NCBI GenBank assembly: GCA_964370035.1 | Contig: CAYJGT010000010.1 | Coordinates: 1 to 34,315 of the forward strand | DNA: 34,315 nucleotides | Source: CAYJHC01 sp964370035 | Lineage (GTDB): Bacteria > Bacillota > Clostridia > Peptostreptococcales > Anaerovoracaceae | Reading direction: 5' to 3' | In this document: piece after piece, positions 1-8,751 of the stretch | Position numbering within the stretch: the first letter of the stretch is position 1 | Layout of the letters: each line of letters opens with the position of its first letter | Translations under genes and position numbers: made by a program | The notes under the pieces: model-generated | What the model saw: only the letters and a program-made list of their open reading frames with translations | Databases searched by the model: none | Told to the model about the DNA's origin: nothing

Positions 1-42
1 TACTTCTCTTAATGTTCTTATATGCATTTTTGAAAGTTTCAC
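1..42 (-). CDS. proS: Prolyl-tRNA synthetase, N-terminal tip (partial)
   Basis: Only the first 14 codons lie in the window; the gene runs off the left edge. A GTG start at 42 gives MKLSKMHIRTLREV, which matches the usual opening of bacterial-type ProS (MKxSxxxxxTLREVP). A good ribosome site, AAAGGAG at 49-55, sits six bases upstream and supports this start. ProS charges tRNA-Pro. Genes for aminoacyl-tRNA synthetases commonly follow ispD/ispF in clostridia, so the position fits. The 119 bases between this start and the ispDF stop show no T-box consensus. The identification rests on a short match plus synteny. Confidence 0.7.
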   Translation of the reverse strand, partial: MKLSKMHIRTLREV

Positions 43-161
43 TTTTTTCTCCTTTATATTTTTTATATAATTATAGCTATTTTATTTAATTTTGCTCTCT
101 GACATTAGTTAAAACTACTCTCAATGTTCCTTTAATCTTTATTTCCTTTTGATATTTTCAA

Positions 162-1436
162 TTATTCTTTAGCTAGAAGACAAATAGCTTCTGCTGCTAT
201 TCCTTCCTCTCTTCCTGTAAAGCCTAACTTTTCCGTAGTCGTCCCTTTAATATTTAACCTCTCGATGTCAAGTTCTAAAATTTCACAAATGTTATTTTTC
301 ATTTCTATAACATAGTCGCTTATTTTAGGTTTTTCACAAACTACAGTAGCATCTATATTTCCAATTACATAACCTTTTTCTTTTATAATATTTTTAACTT
401 GGCTTAATAGTGTTAGACTAGACACCCCTTTGTATTTCATATCACTCGGAGGAAAGTGCTTCCCTATATCCCCTAAAGCTGCAGCTCCTAAGATTGCATC
501 CATAATTGCATGAACCAGTACATCCGCATCAGAGTGACCATCTAATCCTTTATTAAAAGGAACCTGCACTCCTCCTAATATAAGTTCTCGCCCTTCTACT
601 AACTTATGCACATCATATCCGCTTCCTATTCTAGGGAAGTCTTTCAACAGCGCTCTTTTTTCTATTGCTTTATTTTCATTTTTATCACCATTAGGGGGGA
701 CATAATTCGAAGCCATCTTTTCATCAATTGATATATTCACTTGAACCTCTTTTGGCAAATCTTCTACTACAGTAATTTTTTTATTGTCTTGCTCTCCTTC
801 AATTGTTTTCAATTCAAAGCCTGCCCATTGAACTACCTGTCCATCATCTGTGCCAAAATATTCTTCTTTCATGGCCTTTTCATAAGCATTTATTAAAATA
901 GAGCCCTTAAACCCTTGCGGAGTTTGGGCTACCATTAGTTTATTTCTGTCAATTACTTTTATTTCGTCATCTTCTTTTATTCTAACTGTATCTGTCACTG
1001 GTAAAATTGGAATTACAGCGCCTTGTAGCTCTGCGCCTGTAATTGTTCTTTCCACCAAATCTTGAGTGAGGTATGGCCTTGCCCCATCATGAACCAAAAT
1101 AAGTAGTTCTTCATTTTCTAGTTCATCTTCACTTATACATTTTATTGCTTCATAAATTGAATCTTGCCTCTCTTTTCCACCTTCAATAATGCAGAGAGAT
1201 TTTTCATTTAAATCAATAAATTCGTTAGATATAATTTTCTTGCAATACTCAACATAACCCTCTGGAACTATAAGATAGATCTTATCTACTCTATCATTAA
1301 AATAAAATGGTTCAATACTTTTGCAAATTATTGCTTTCCCTTCTATTGTTAAGAATTGCTTCGGTTTTTTGCTACCTACTCTTTTGCCTGCTCCACCTGC
1401 TGCAATAATTACATTCACATTTTTTTTATTATCCAT
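162..1436 (-). CDS. ispDF: Bifunctional IspD-IspF enzyme of the MEP isoprenoid pathway
   Basis: The protein has 424 residues and two catalytic domains. The N-terminal IspD domain (about residues 1-225) would make CDP-methylerythritol from MEP and CTP; it shows the nucleotide loop AAGGAGKRVGSKKPKQF, then VHDGARP and QTPQGF. A charged linker rich in Asn, Lys and Glu leads to the C-terminal IspF domain (about 265-424), which makes the cyclic diphosphate; it has the zinc-ligand region YDVH, GHSDADVLVHA and the GDIGKHFPPSD signature. No stop interrupts the two. I chose ATG at 1436, which directly follows the yacL stop; a TTG at 1457 inside yacL would add seven residues. IspD and IspF do consecutive but not adjacent steps (IspE lies between). 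Fusions are best known from alpha- and epsilon-proteobacteria, while many Firmicutes keep two genes. Likely co-transcribed with yacL and carD. Confidence 0.95.
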   Translation of the reverse strand: MDNKKNVNVIIAAGGAGKRVGSKKPKQFLTIEGKAIICKSIEPFYFNDRVDKIYLIVPEGYVEYCKKIISNEFIDLNEKSLCIIEGGKERQDSIYEAIKCISEDELENEELLILVHDGARPYLTQDLVERTITGAELQGAVIPILPVTDTVRIKEDDEIKVIDRNKLMVAQTPQGFKGSILINAYEKAMKEEYFGTDDGQVVQWAGFELKTIEGEQDNKKITVVEDLPKEVQVNISIDEKMASNYVPPNGDKNENKAIEKRALLKDFPRIGSGYDVHKLVEGRELILGGVQVPFNKGLDGHSDADVLVHAIMDAILGAAALGDIGKHFPPSDMKYKGVSSLTLLSQVKNIIKEKGYVIGNIDATVVCEKPKISDYVIEMKNNICEILELDIERLNIKGTTTEKLGFTGREEGIAAEAICLLAKE

Positions 1437-1437
1437 A

Positions 1438-2538
1438 CTACTTGCTCGGCTTACCAAATATCATTCTACCCGCTGATGTTTGTAAAACACTTGTCACTGT
1501 AACATCAACAGTTTTTCCTATATGACTTTTTCCATTTTCTACAACTATCATTGTTCCATCGTCCAAATATGCTACTGCTTGCTTATCTTCTTTCCCTTCT
1601 TTTACTAAGAAAAGTTTCATTTCTTCTCCTGGTAGCACTGCTGGTTTCAAAGTATTTGCTAATTCATTAATATTTAAGATTTCAATTCCCTGTATTGTTC
1701 CAACTTTATTTAAATTGTAATCATTAGTAATAACTTTACCACCTATTTTTTTTGCAAGTTTTAACAGTTTGATATCAACATCAGGAATTTCATTAATTGC
1801 TTTTTCCTTACTTGTGTCTTTTATTTCTACATTGTAATCATCTTGTATTTTTTTTAATATATCTAACCCTCTTCGGCCTCTATTCCTTTTTAGGCTATCA
1901 GCAGAATCCGCAATATATTGAAGTTCTAAAAGTACAAACTCTGGTATTACAATAACACCTTCAATAAAGCCAGTTTTCATGATTTCTACAATTCTGCCAT
2001 CAATAATGACACTTGTATCTAGTATTTTAGGCGCAGCCTCCCCCTTTTTTCTATCTTTCAAAAATCCTTGAGCAGATTTCTTCACTACTTCATTAGCAAT
2101 TACGTCAGGCGCTTTTTGTCTTGCCACAAAAACACCTAAGTATCCAAATATTAAATATGTGCAGATTGACAAAATTGATGCTGCAAAACCGATATTAAAC
2201 ATGGTGTAAATCTGGCCTATTAAGAATGCAATAACCAATCCCGTAATTAATCCTAAAGTTCCTGCAACTAAATCTCCGCTTGAAACATCTTTTAACTCAC
2301 TTTCAATATTTCTGGCCACTTTTTTTGAGCCTTTATTTATTAAAGGAGCTAAAAGGAAAAAAATAAATCCAAAAAAAATTACACAACCTGCTGTTATTAA
2401 AATTGTATTTGTTGCTCCTAAATTAGTAAAAAAATTAGGAGAATATAGACGAATTAATATGCTAGTCAAAAGAAAAAATCCATAACCTACTAACCCCCCT
2501 ACTATTGAAAAAATTATCCTAAATAGTTTTTTTAACAT
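1438..2538 (-). CDS. yacL: YacL-type membrane protein with PIN and TRAM domains
   Basis: The 366-residue protein begins with about four hydrophobic membrane segments (roughly 5-30, 45-67, 92-112, 118-140). A cytosolic PIN nuclease-like domain follows (about 170-285), opening with LDTSVIIDGR, whose Asp174 is a typical PIN metal ligand; EFVLLELQ and the later Asp residues also fit. A C-terminal TRAM nucleic-acid-binding domain (about 300-362) follows. This architecture matches B. subtilis YacL, a conserved Firmicutes protein. Nuclease action on RNA is inferred from the PIN family; the real substrate is unknown to me. The start ATG has AAAGGA about seven bases upstream. The stop abuts the ispDF start, so the genes are translationally close. 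Synteny with carD and ispD supports the call. Confidence 0.9.
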   Translation of the reverse strand: MLKKLFRIIFSIVGGLVGYGFFLLTSILIRLYSPNFFTNLGATNTILITAGCVIFFGFIFFLLAPLINKGSKKVARNIESELKDVSSGDLVAGTLGLITGLVIAFLIGQIYTMFNIGFAASILSICTYLIFGYLGVFVARQKAPDVIANEVVKKSAQGFLKDRKKGEAAPKILDTSVIIDGRIVEIMKTGFIEGVIVIPEFVLLELQYIADSADSLKRNRGRRGLDILKKIQDDYNVEIKDTSKEKAINEIPDVDIKLLKLAKKIGGKVITNDYNLNKVGTIQGIEILNINELANTLKPAVLPGEEMKLFLVKEGKEDKQAVAYLDDGTMIVVENGKSHIGKTVDVTVTSVLQTSAGRMIFGKPSK

Positions 2539-2643
2539 TTAAAATCCTTTACCTCCTTAAGATAAAATAGTCTCTTTAAAAATAAATAGCTTTTACTATA
2601 GTTCAGAATTATTCCTAACTATTATAATAATCCTAACCTGTGA

Positions 2644-3135
2644 TTATATTACGATTTCGTCCAGCACTTTTTCTTTAATCCACAATAAGGTTTCTTCTTC
2701 AGATTTTCCATTTACCAACGCGATTTCACTGGCCAAAATACTCTTTGCGTTATTGAGCATTCTTTTTTCTCCAGTAGCTAACGGCTTTTTATTGTCTAAC
2801 CTACAGAGATCTCTCACAACCTTCGCCGCAAGCAGAGGATCACCAGTTTTTAACAGTTCCAAGTTTTCCCTATATCTCTTATTCCAGTTATTTTCTGAAT
2901 TGGAATCCTTCAATACTAGTACTGCCTCAATTTCCAAGATTTTTTCAGCACTTACAATCGCTCTAAGCCCCAAATCTTGACAATTTTCAACTGGAATAAG
3001 AATTTCCAGTTTTCTAAATGGAATATAAAGTGAATAATATTCTTTTATATTTTTTGCAACTATTTTTTTTTCTATACTTTTGATAGTGCCTGCGCCATGA
3101 AGAGGATATACAACTTTATCGCTAATATTAAACAT
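2644..3135 (-). CDS. carD: CarD/CdnL-family RNA polymerase-binding regulator
   Basis: The 163-residue protein opens with MFNISDKVVYPLHGAGTIKSI, the Tudor-like RNA-polymerase-interaction fold shared with the transcription-repair coupling factor. IPFRKLEILIPVEN and a helical C-terminal half follow, with LLKTGDPLLAAKVVRDLCRLD and KRMLNNAKSILASEIAL, typical of CarD. Family members bind the RNA polymerase beta subunit and modulate open-complex stability at promoters. The length fits the family. ATG has an AGGAGG site at a normal distance. A strong promoter lies at 3223-3251, and a short GTAGG/CCTAC hairpin is possible in the leader. It is first in a run with yacL, ispDF and probably proS, and diverges from the two-component pair. 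Confidence 0.92.
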   Translation of the reverse strand: MFNISDKVVYPLHGAGTIKSIEKKIVAKNIKEYYSLYIPFRKLEILIPVENCQDLGLRAIVSAEKILEIEAVLVLKDSNSENNWNKRYRENLELLKTGDPLLAAKVVRDLCRLDNKKPLATGEKRMLNNAKSILASEIALVNGKSEEETLLWIKEKVLDEIVI

Positions 3136-3222
3136 AATGCCTCCTATATAACCTTCAACTTCCCGTAGGTTACTTTAATGCCTACCTTGAATAGTTGGTT
3201 TTCAATTATTGGCTATGGATTC

Positions 3223-3251
3223 AGTATAATTCACTATTACCTTTATGTCAA
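3223..3251 (-). promoter_or_regulatory. Sigma-A-type promoter of carD
   Basis: On the minus strand TTGACA (3246-3251) and TATACT (3223-3228) are separated by exactly 17 bases, a near-perfect housekeeping promoter about 90 bases before the carD start. It probably drives carD, yacL and ispDF. Confidence 0.8.
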
Positions 3252-3283
3252 ATATAATTTAAATTTTAAATTTATCATATTTT

Positions 3284-3314
3284 TTAACACATGTCAATAA
3301 AAATATGGTAGAAT
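3284..3314 (+). promoter_or_regulatory. Weak candidate promoter for the two-component operon
   Basis: TTAACA (3284-3289) and TAGAAT (3309-3314) precede the response-regulator gene. The 19-base spacer is longer than ideal, so the match is modest. Confidence 0.3.
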
Positions 3315-3383
3315 ATTACAAAGTGGAAGGTTTGGACATATGAGCCAAATTATGGTAATGTTTCTATGGAATAGGAGAGTAAT

Positions 3384-4061
3384 ATGTATAAGATTTTAAT
3401 TGTAGATGATGAAGAAAACATCAGAAATGTGGTTACTGAATATGCGCAATTTGAAAATTACTCTGTAGATGAAGCCGCGGACGGATTGATCGCAATAGAA
3501 TTATGTAAGGATAACAAGTATGACACAATAATATTAGATGTAATGATGCCAAAATTAGATGGGTTTTCTACTTGTAAAGAAATCCGAAAATTTTCTGACG
3601 CTCCAATATTAATGCTTTCCGCAAGGTCAGATGAATACAATAAACTCTTTGGTTTCGAAGTGGGCGCAGATGATTATATTGTAAAGCCTTTCAGCCCTAA
3701 AGAGCTGATGGCTAGAATTTCAGCAATTATTAAAAGAAATAATAAGTCGACAATAGAAATTTCCTCTCAGCCTTTAATCTTTGGCGGGCTAACAATTGAT
3801 CTTTCTGGTAGAGTAGTTTCAGTTGATGGAGAAAAAATTTCTTTAACACCTAAAGAGTATGATTTACTATTTTATTTAGTACAAAACAAAAATATTGCTT
3901 TATCTAGAGAGAGTTTGCTTCAAGCTATATGGGGTTATAACTTCTATGGAGATGACCGAACTATTGATACACATATAAAAAACCTAAGAACGGAGCTAGG
4001 CCCTTATAGAGACTATATAGTAACTCTCAGGGGAATGGGGTACAAATTTGAATGCCAATAG
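3384..4061 (+). CDS. OmpR/PhoB-family response regulator
   Basis: The 225-residue protein has a receiver domain (about 1-118) with the acidic pair Asp8/Asp9, phospho-acceptor Asp52 in LDVMMPKLDG, and Lys101 in VKPF. A winged-helix DNA-binding domain follows (about 128-224), with LTPKEYDLLFYL and DDRTIDTHIKNLRTELG. It would be phosphorylated by the kinase encoded directly downstream, whose start overlaps its last codons, and then bind promoter DNA. The target genes cannot be told from sequence. ATG at 3384 is preceded by AGGAGAG. It lies between carD and radA, a position not usual for this conserved gene cluster. Confidence 0.92.
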   Translation: MYKILIVDDEENIRNVVTEYAQFENYSVDEAADGLIAIELCKDNKYDTIILDVMMPKLDGFSTCKEIRKFSDAPILMLSARSDEYNKLFGFEVGADDYIVKPFSPKELMARISAIIKRNNKSTIEISSQPLIFGGLTIDLSGRVVSVDGEKISLTPKEYDLLFYLVQNKNIALSRESLLQAIWGYNFYGDDRTIDTHIKNLRTELGPYRDYIVTLRGMGYKFECQ

Positions 4062-5490
4062 AAATAAAAAATTTCTTAACCTAATTGACTTTAACAGTCT
4101 AAGAGTCCGTATATTAGGCAGTTTTATTTTTTTCGTAGTTATTTTATTTGTATTAATCTGGTTAATGCAAGTATTTTTTCTCAGTGCCTTTTACGAAAAT
4201 ATGAAAATCAATTACACAAAGAATATTGGGATAAAATTACAAAATTCCTATTCTTCTTGGTCTCAAAAGACTTTAATTGCGGAAGTAGAAAATATGGTAA
4301 AAAGAGATGATTTACAGATAATAATTGAATCTGAAGATCCGTCTCTTTCTTTTTCTTCTAAGCCTCTTATTGTATTTTCAAACGTAACCTCACAAATTAA
4401 CTTTGGCCAAGATCAATTAATTAATGGCGATTCTTCTGTTTCTTTTATCGTATCTAATCCCAACAATGACGAAAGTGTTTTTATTTATGGAATTCCTCTT
4501 TCAAAGGATCCTTTTACAACTGCATATTTAGTTTCACCATTATACCCTAGATCTTCTACCATCTCAATTTTCGAAGACCAATTATTTATTATTTTCACTG
4601 CTTCAATTGCTTTTGCTGCATTATTTGCAGCTTTCTTAGCAAGAAGGCTATCTAAACCAGTAGATGAATTGAAGGCAGCTGCGTATTTACTAGCAAAGGG
4701 AGATTATGGTGTAGAAATAAACAGCACAGCGTCATATACTGAGTTAAAGGATTTAGCAAGTTCTCTCAAGTCAACTTCTGAACAATTACACAAAAGCATG
4801 AACGTACAAAAGGACTTAATGGCAAATGTATCCCATGACCTGAAAACCCCTTTAACAATGATAGTTTCTTATTCTGAAATGATTAGAGACATTTCAGGAG
4901 ATAATCCACAAAAGCGTGATGCTCATCTGAAAATAATTATGGACGAAGCAAATCGACTTGATAAATTAGTAAGCGATATGTTAACATTAACTAATATTCA
5001 AGCTCATCCCCTAACTCTAAGTATGAGACATTTCAACCCTAGACGCCTAATTGACGGAATCCTTAGAACTTATGAAATTTTTGTATCCGAAATGGATTAT
5101 AAATTAATTATAAATTGCAAAAATGATCTTAGTGTCCTAGGCGACATAGACAAAATCAAGCAAGTATTAAATAACTTATTAACTAATGCCTTTAAATTTT
5201 CAAAAGTCAACAAAGTAATAATCATTAATGTTAAAAGAAAAGAAGACAAGGTTAGGTTTGAAATAATTGACCACGGAATCGGAATAAAAGAAGAAGATAT
5301 TCCTAAAGTTTGGGAGAGATATTATAGAGCAAGCTCAAACCACACTAGAACTCCAAGTGGCTCAGGGTTAGGCTTATCAATTACAAAAGAAATTCTAATT
5401 CTACATAAAGCAAATTACGGCATAGAAAGCACAGTTGGCAAAGGCTCAAAATTTTGGTTTGAATTAGAAAGTAGCAAAACAAATAGATAA
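4048..5490 (+). CDS. Membrane sensor histidine kinase
   Basis: The 480-residue kinase has a first membrane segment at about 22-47, an extracytoplasmic sensor region of about 130 residues, and a second membrane segment at about 177-197. A HAMP linker follows, then a HisKA domain with NVSHDLKTPLTM (His263 as phospho-acceptor) and an HATPase domain with the N box NNLLTNAFKFS, DHGIGI, and GSGLGLSI. The start appears to be TTG at 4048, 14 bases inside the regulator gene, with GGGG just upstream; I see no convincing later start before the first membrane helix. The overlap suggests coupled translation with the regulator. The signal sensed is unknown; the sensor region has no domain I recognise. Confidence 0.9.
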   Translation: MNANRNKKFLNLIDFNSLRVRILGSFIFFVVILFVLIWLMQVFFLSAFYENMKINYTKNIGIKLQNSYSSWSQKTLIAEVENMVKRDDLQIIIESEDPSLSFSSKPLIVFSNVTSQINFGQDQLINGDSSVSFIVSNPNNDESVFIYGIPLSKDPFTTAYLVSPLYPRSSTISIFEDQLFIIFTASIAFAALFAAFLARRLSKPVDELKAAAYLLAKGDYGVEINSTASYTELKDLASSLKSTSEQLHKSMNVQKDLMANVSHDLKTPLTMIVSYSEMIRDISGDNPQKRDAHLKIIMDEANRLDKLVSDMLTLTNIQAHPLTLSMRHFNPRRLIDGILRTYEIFVSEMDYKLIINCKNDLSVLGDIDKIKQVLNNLLTNAFKFSKVNKVIIINVKRKEDKVRFEIIDHGIGIKEEDIPKVWERYYRASSNHTRTPSGSGLGLSITKEILILHKANYGIESTVGKGSKFWFELESSKTNR

Positions 5491-5553
5491 TTTAATCATT
5501 AAAAGAACAACATCTTTATACAGCAAGGAGGGAATAGAAGGATTTCATCACAA

Positions 5554-6948
5554 ATGCTTCTAGATAAAGTAATGTCTAAATCTCAAAAAACAATTTTTTT
5601 CTGTCAAGAGTGTGGTTATGAAAGCCCTAAGTGGCAAGGACAATGTATCTGTGGTGCTTGGAATACCTTTGTAGAAGAACAGGCCAAAAAAACACGGAAT
5701 ATTAAAGCCGGAAGCAAAACTTCTATAAATTTGACAGAAGTCACTCCATTAAACAAAGTAAATCAAAATCAACAACTATCTCGTTTCCCTACTGGAATTT
5801 CTGAATTAGATAGGGTATTAGGAGGCGGCATTTTTCCAGGATCCTTAACATTAATTTCTGGTGAACCTGGCATAGGAAAATCCACTATAATAATGCAAGT
5901 AGCAAATCATATTGCTACTTTTGTAGGTACGGTTTTATATATTTCTGGAGAAGAATCTGAAGAGCAAATAAAATTGAGAGCTGACAGAATTTGTTCAAAG
6001 ATAAGCGATAATCTCTTAGTCCTTTCTGAAACTAATCTGGATACAATTGAAGAGTTTGTAGAAAAAACAAAGGCCTCCTTTTTGATAATAGATTCAATAC
6101 AAACAATGTTTACGGACGAAATAACCTCTTCCCCTGGAAGTGTTTCGCAGGTTAGAGCTTGTGGGGGGCAGATTATGAAAATCGGAAAAGAAAAAAATAT
6201 ACCAGTCTTCATTGTTGCCCATGTAACTAAAAATGGAGAGTTGGCCGGCCCGAAAATTGTAGAGCATCTTGTTGATTGTGTTTTATCTTTCAACGGAGAA
6301 AGAACCCAAGATTTAAGAATAATTCGCTCAAATAAAAATCGCTTTGGAACTACAAGTGAAATAGGTGCTTTTGCTATGGAAGAAGGTGGCCTTATTGAGA
6401 TTCCAGATATTTCAAAAATCTTCTTGGAACAAGTGACGTCCAAACAAGAAGGGTCTGTTATTGGTGCTGCTTATGAAGGCACGCGGCCCCTATTCTTAGA
6501 GGTCCAAGGGTTATGCTCCCCTACATCCTTGAATTTTCCTAGGCGAACTGTAGTTGGAGTTGACCTTTCTCGACTTAATATGATACTCGCAATTTTAGAA
6601 AGAAAAGCTGGTTTGCCCCTTTCTAGCCAAGATGTTTATGTTAATATTGTAGGCGGTATAAAACCAGAGGGGACTTATACAGATTTATCAATTGCCCTTG
6701 CAATATATTCATCTTTTAGAAGCAAAACCCTAAATGAAGGCACTGTAGCTATTGGAGAGCTAGGCCTTACTGGCGAGCTTAGGAGCATTCAAAATGCCGA
6801 AAAAATTGTTAAAGAAGCTTCTAGAATGGGCCTCCAGAAAATAATTCTTCCCTACAAAAATTATATTTCATTACAAGGCAAGTCATATGGTAGCTTAACT
6901 CTAATAGGTGTAAAAAATATAAATGATGCTATTGCCCTTTTTAATTGA
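5554..6948 (+). CDS. radA: DNA repair protein RadA (Sms)
   Basis: RadA is a RecA-like ATPase that promotes branch migration in recombination. The 464-residue protein has an N-terminal zinc motif (CQECGYES then CIC), a RecA-like core with Walker A GEPGIGKST and Walker B region FLIIDSIQT, the RadA hallmark KNRFG, and a C-terminal Lon-protease-like domain (about 295-464). The second half of the zinc motif reads C-x-C rather than the usual C-x-x-C. Two starts are possible: ATG at 5554 with AAGGA 11 bases upstream, and ATG at 5572, which aligns better with usual RadA N termini. The 63-base gap after the kinase permits co-transcription; a terminator follows at 7103. Confidence 0.95.
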   Translation: MLLDKVMSKSQKTIFFCQECGYESPKWQGQCICGAWNTFVEEQAKKTRNIKAGSKTSINLTEVTPLNKVNQNQQLSRFPTGISELDRVLGGGIFPGSLTLISGEPGIGKSTIIMQVANHIATFVGTVLYISGEESEEQIKLRADRICSKISDNLLVLSETNLDTIEEFVEKTKASFLIIDSIQTMFTDEITSSPGSVSQVRACGGQIMKIGKEKNIPVFIVAHVTKNGELAGPKIVEHLVDCVLSFNGERTQDLRIIRSNKNRFGTTSEIGAFAMEEGGLIEIPDISKIFLEQVTSKQEGSVIGAAYEGTRPLFLEVQGLCSPTSLNFPRRTVVGVDLSRLNMILAILERKAGLPLSSQDVYVNIVGGIKPEGTYTDLSIALAIYSSFRSKTLNEGTVAIGELGLTGELRSIQNAEKIVKEASRMGLQKIILPYKNYISLQGKSYGSLTLIGVKNINDAIALFN

Positions 6949-6965
6949 TTTAAAATCCAGATTCT

Positions 6966-6990
6966 TTCTATTAGACGCAGTCTAATAGAA
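6966..6990. repeat. Perfect 11-bp inverted repeat with 3-base loop
   Basis: TTCTATTAGAC and GTCTAATAGAA flank the loop GCA, 17 bases after the radA stop. No T-run follows, so it is not a classical intrinsic terminator on the plus strand. It directly abuts the dispersed repeat at 6991-7051. Confidence 0.85.
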
Positions 6991-7051
6991 GTTCGCTATC
7001 TGCCATTGCGAAGTAGTTCTTTTCCAATACTGAACAATACTGGCAGAACAT
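6991..7051 (-). repeat. Dispersed palindromic repeat, copy 1
   Basis: Read on the minus strand, this stretch shares two blocks with 11213-11258: one of 24 bases with two differences (around TCTGCCAGTATTG and TCAGTA) and one of about 19 bases with two differences (around CTTCGCAATG and CAG). TCTGCCA near one end is the reverse complement of TGGCAGA near the other, so the unit can fold on itself. It lies in the radA-MATE gap and has no coding potential that I can see. Confidence 0.75.
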
Positions 7052-7102
7052 ACAATCCTATAAATAATCAATTTAAACTTGCTAAAGATTATTAATAAAT
7101 AA

Positions 7103-7151
7103 GCTGAAGGAACTAAACTCAAATTTTCGTTCCCTCAGCATTGTTTTTTTT
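7103..7151 (+). terminator. Intrinsic terminator after radA
   Basis: GCTGAAGGAAC (7103-7113) pairs with GTTCCCTCAGC (7129-7139), with one internal mismatch, and is followed by a run of eight T at 7144-7151. It ends the regulator-kinase-radA transcript. Confidence 0.85.
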
Positions 7152-7287
7152 GTAGGGGAGAATATTAAACATTAATAACTTCTTCATATAAAAGAATTAC
7201 CCTCAATACTAAAAATATTATCTTATATAATTTTCATTGTTTCAAATATTCTTTCTACATCTTTCATGTTACTCATACTATTAATAC

Positions 7288-8637
7288 TTACAAATATTCG
7301 TAGTGTCTTCTATACTTAAGCACACATATTGTAGAAACAATAATTGCTATGCCTTCCGCTACAGGAACTGCCAACCAAACTGCCTCTATCCCAAATAGCT
7401 CTGGAAGAAGTAATATTGCTCCCGATAGTAAGAAGAATGTCCTCAAGAAAGAAATCAGTGCTGAAATTTTTCCGTTTGATAAAGCTGTAAAAATTGCTGA
7501 TGCAAATATGTTAAATCCCATCACCAAAAAAGCTAACGAGAAAAGCCATAGTCCATTTTTTGTGATTGCATATACAGGGTCATTCGAATCTACAAATATA
7601 CCTATTAGTTGATCAGAAAACACATTAGCTATGATAAATATTAAAATTGCAGCAATAGCAATAAACCTTAAACTTAGTTTCATCAGTTTCTTTAAATTAA
7701 CCTTATTTCCCGCGCCGTAATTATAACTAAATAGAGGGGCTACACCTATCTCGTAGCCGAAGAATACAGCATTTAACAAATAATCCACATATAACATAAT
7801 GCTTATTGCCGCCACTCCTTCCTCTCCTAAATATTTAAGCATTACCAAGTTAAATAGTATTGTGGTTACAGATAGAGCTAAACTAGCTACCATCTCAGAT
7901 GAGCCATTCTGCATTATTTTTCTTATATGATTCCACTCTAACTTTGCGAAAGTTAAATAAAGTATACCTTTTCTTTTAAACGAAAAATACAGAAGCCCTG
8001 TTACTGCTGGTATGGCAAATCCAATTCCTGTCGCCAAAGCCGCCCCACCAACACCCATTTCAAATACAGCGATAAATAAATAGTCTAGCACTATATTAGC
8101 AACTCCTCCCACGATAGTTGCAATTAATCCAAACACAGGCTTTCCTGCCACAACAAAAAAATATTGAAACAAGATTTGCAGAATTTCAATAGGCATAAAA
8201 AGCATAAGAAGTAATCCATAATCATAACAGTATTCATAGGTAATGGGCGAAGCCCCTAAAAAAGTAATAATTGGGTCAATAAATGTAATGGATAATATTG
8301 CTCCAACTACACCTATTCCGATTCCAAAATAGACTATCATAGAAAAATGTTTTCTTGCTATCTGGTCTCTTTTTTCTCCTAGTTCTTTTCCTACATATGC
8401 GCAGCCGCCTGCAGCTAACATTATTCCAATTCCATTCACTATGTTTAATATTGGATATACTATATTAATAGCTGCAAAAGCATCCGTATCTATTAATCTT
8501 GCCACAAATATTCCATCTACCATAGTGTAAAACGCCATTACTATCATCATAGCAATTGATGGTAATGTAAATTTGGCTAAATTAAGTACATTGATTTTTT
8601 TTGATAGCGAATTTTGATCCGTTATCTCTGTCGACAT
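7288..8637 (-). CDS. MATE-family multidrug/solute exporter
   Basis: The 449-residue protein is almost entirely hydrophobic, with about 12 membrane segments arranged as two related halves. Early residues LPSIAMMIVMAFYTMVDGIFVARLI and the later GIGIMLAAGGCAYVGKELGEKR are typical of the Na+/H+-driven MATE family, close to the MepA-like branch in style. It would expel cationic drugs or metabolites; the actual substrate is unknown. ATG at 8637 has an AAGGAA site. It has its own strong promoter at 8722-8751 and stands alone between radA and the EF-G-like gene. The 3' end converges on radA. Confidence 0.9.
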   Translation of the reverse strand: MSTEITDQNSLSKKINVLNLAKFTLPSIAMMIVMAFYTMVDGIFVARLIDTDAFAAINIVYPILNIVNGIGIMLAAGGCAYVGKELGEKRDQIARKHFSMIVYFGIGIGVVGAILSITFIDPIITFLGASPITYEYCYDYGLLLMLFMPIEILQILFQYFFVVAGKPVFGLIATIVGGVANIVLDYLFIAVFEMGVGGAALATGIGFAIPAVTGLLYFSFKRKGILYLTFAKLEWNHIRKIMQNGSSEMVASLALSVTTILFNLVMLKYLGEEGVAAISIMLYVDYLLNAVFFGYEIGVAPLFSYNYGAGNKVNLKKLMKLSLRFIAIAAILIFIIANVFSDQLIGIFVDSNDPVYAITKNGLWLFSLAFLVMGFNIFASAIFTALSNGKISALISFLRTFFLLSGAILLLPELFGIEAVWLAVPVAEGIAIIVSTICVLKYRRHYEYL

Positions 8638-8721
8638 AAATTCCTTCTTTCTTTTCCAGTATTCTGCTTCTTTAAACTGTACGTATTCATAGGTGCAATT
8701 TCATTTTTACTCGCCTCTGTT

Positions 8722-8751
8722 ATTATAACATACTCATGATTTAATTGTCAA
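8722..8751 (-). promoter_or_regulatory. Sigma-A-type promoter of the MATE gene
   Basis: On the minus strand TTGACA (8746-8751) and TATAAT (8722-8727), both perfect consensus hexamers, are 18 bases apart, about 85 bases before the ATG. The rest of the 345-base gap from 8638 to 8982 holds only the terminator below. Confidence 0.82.
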
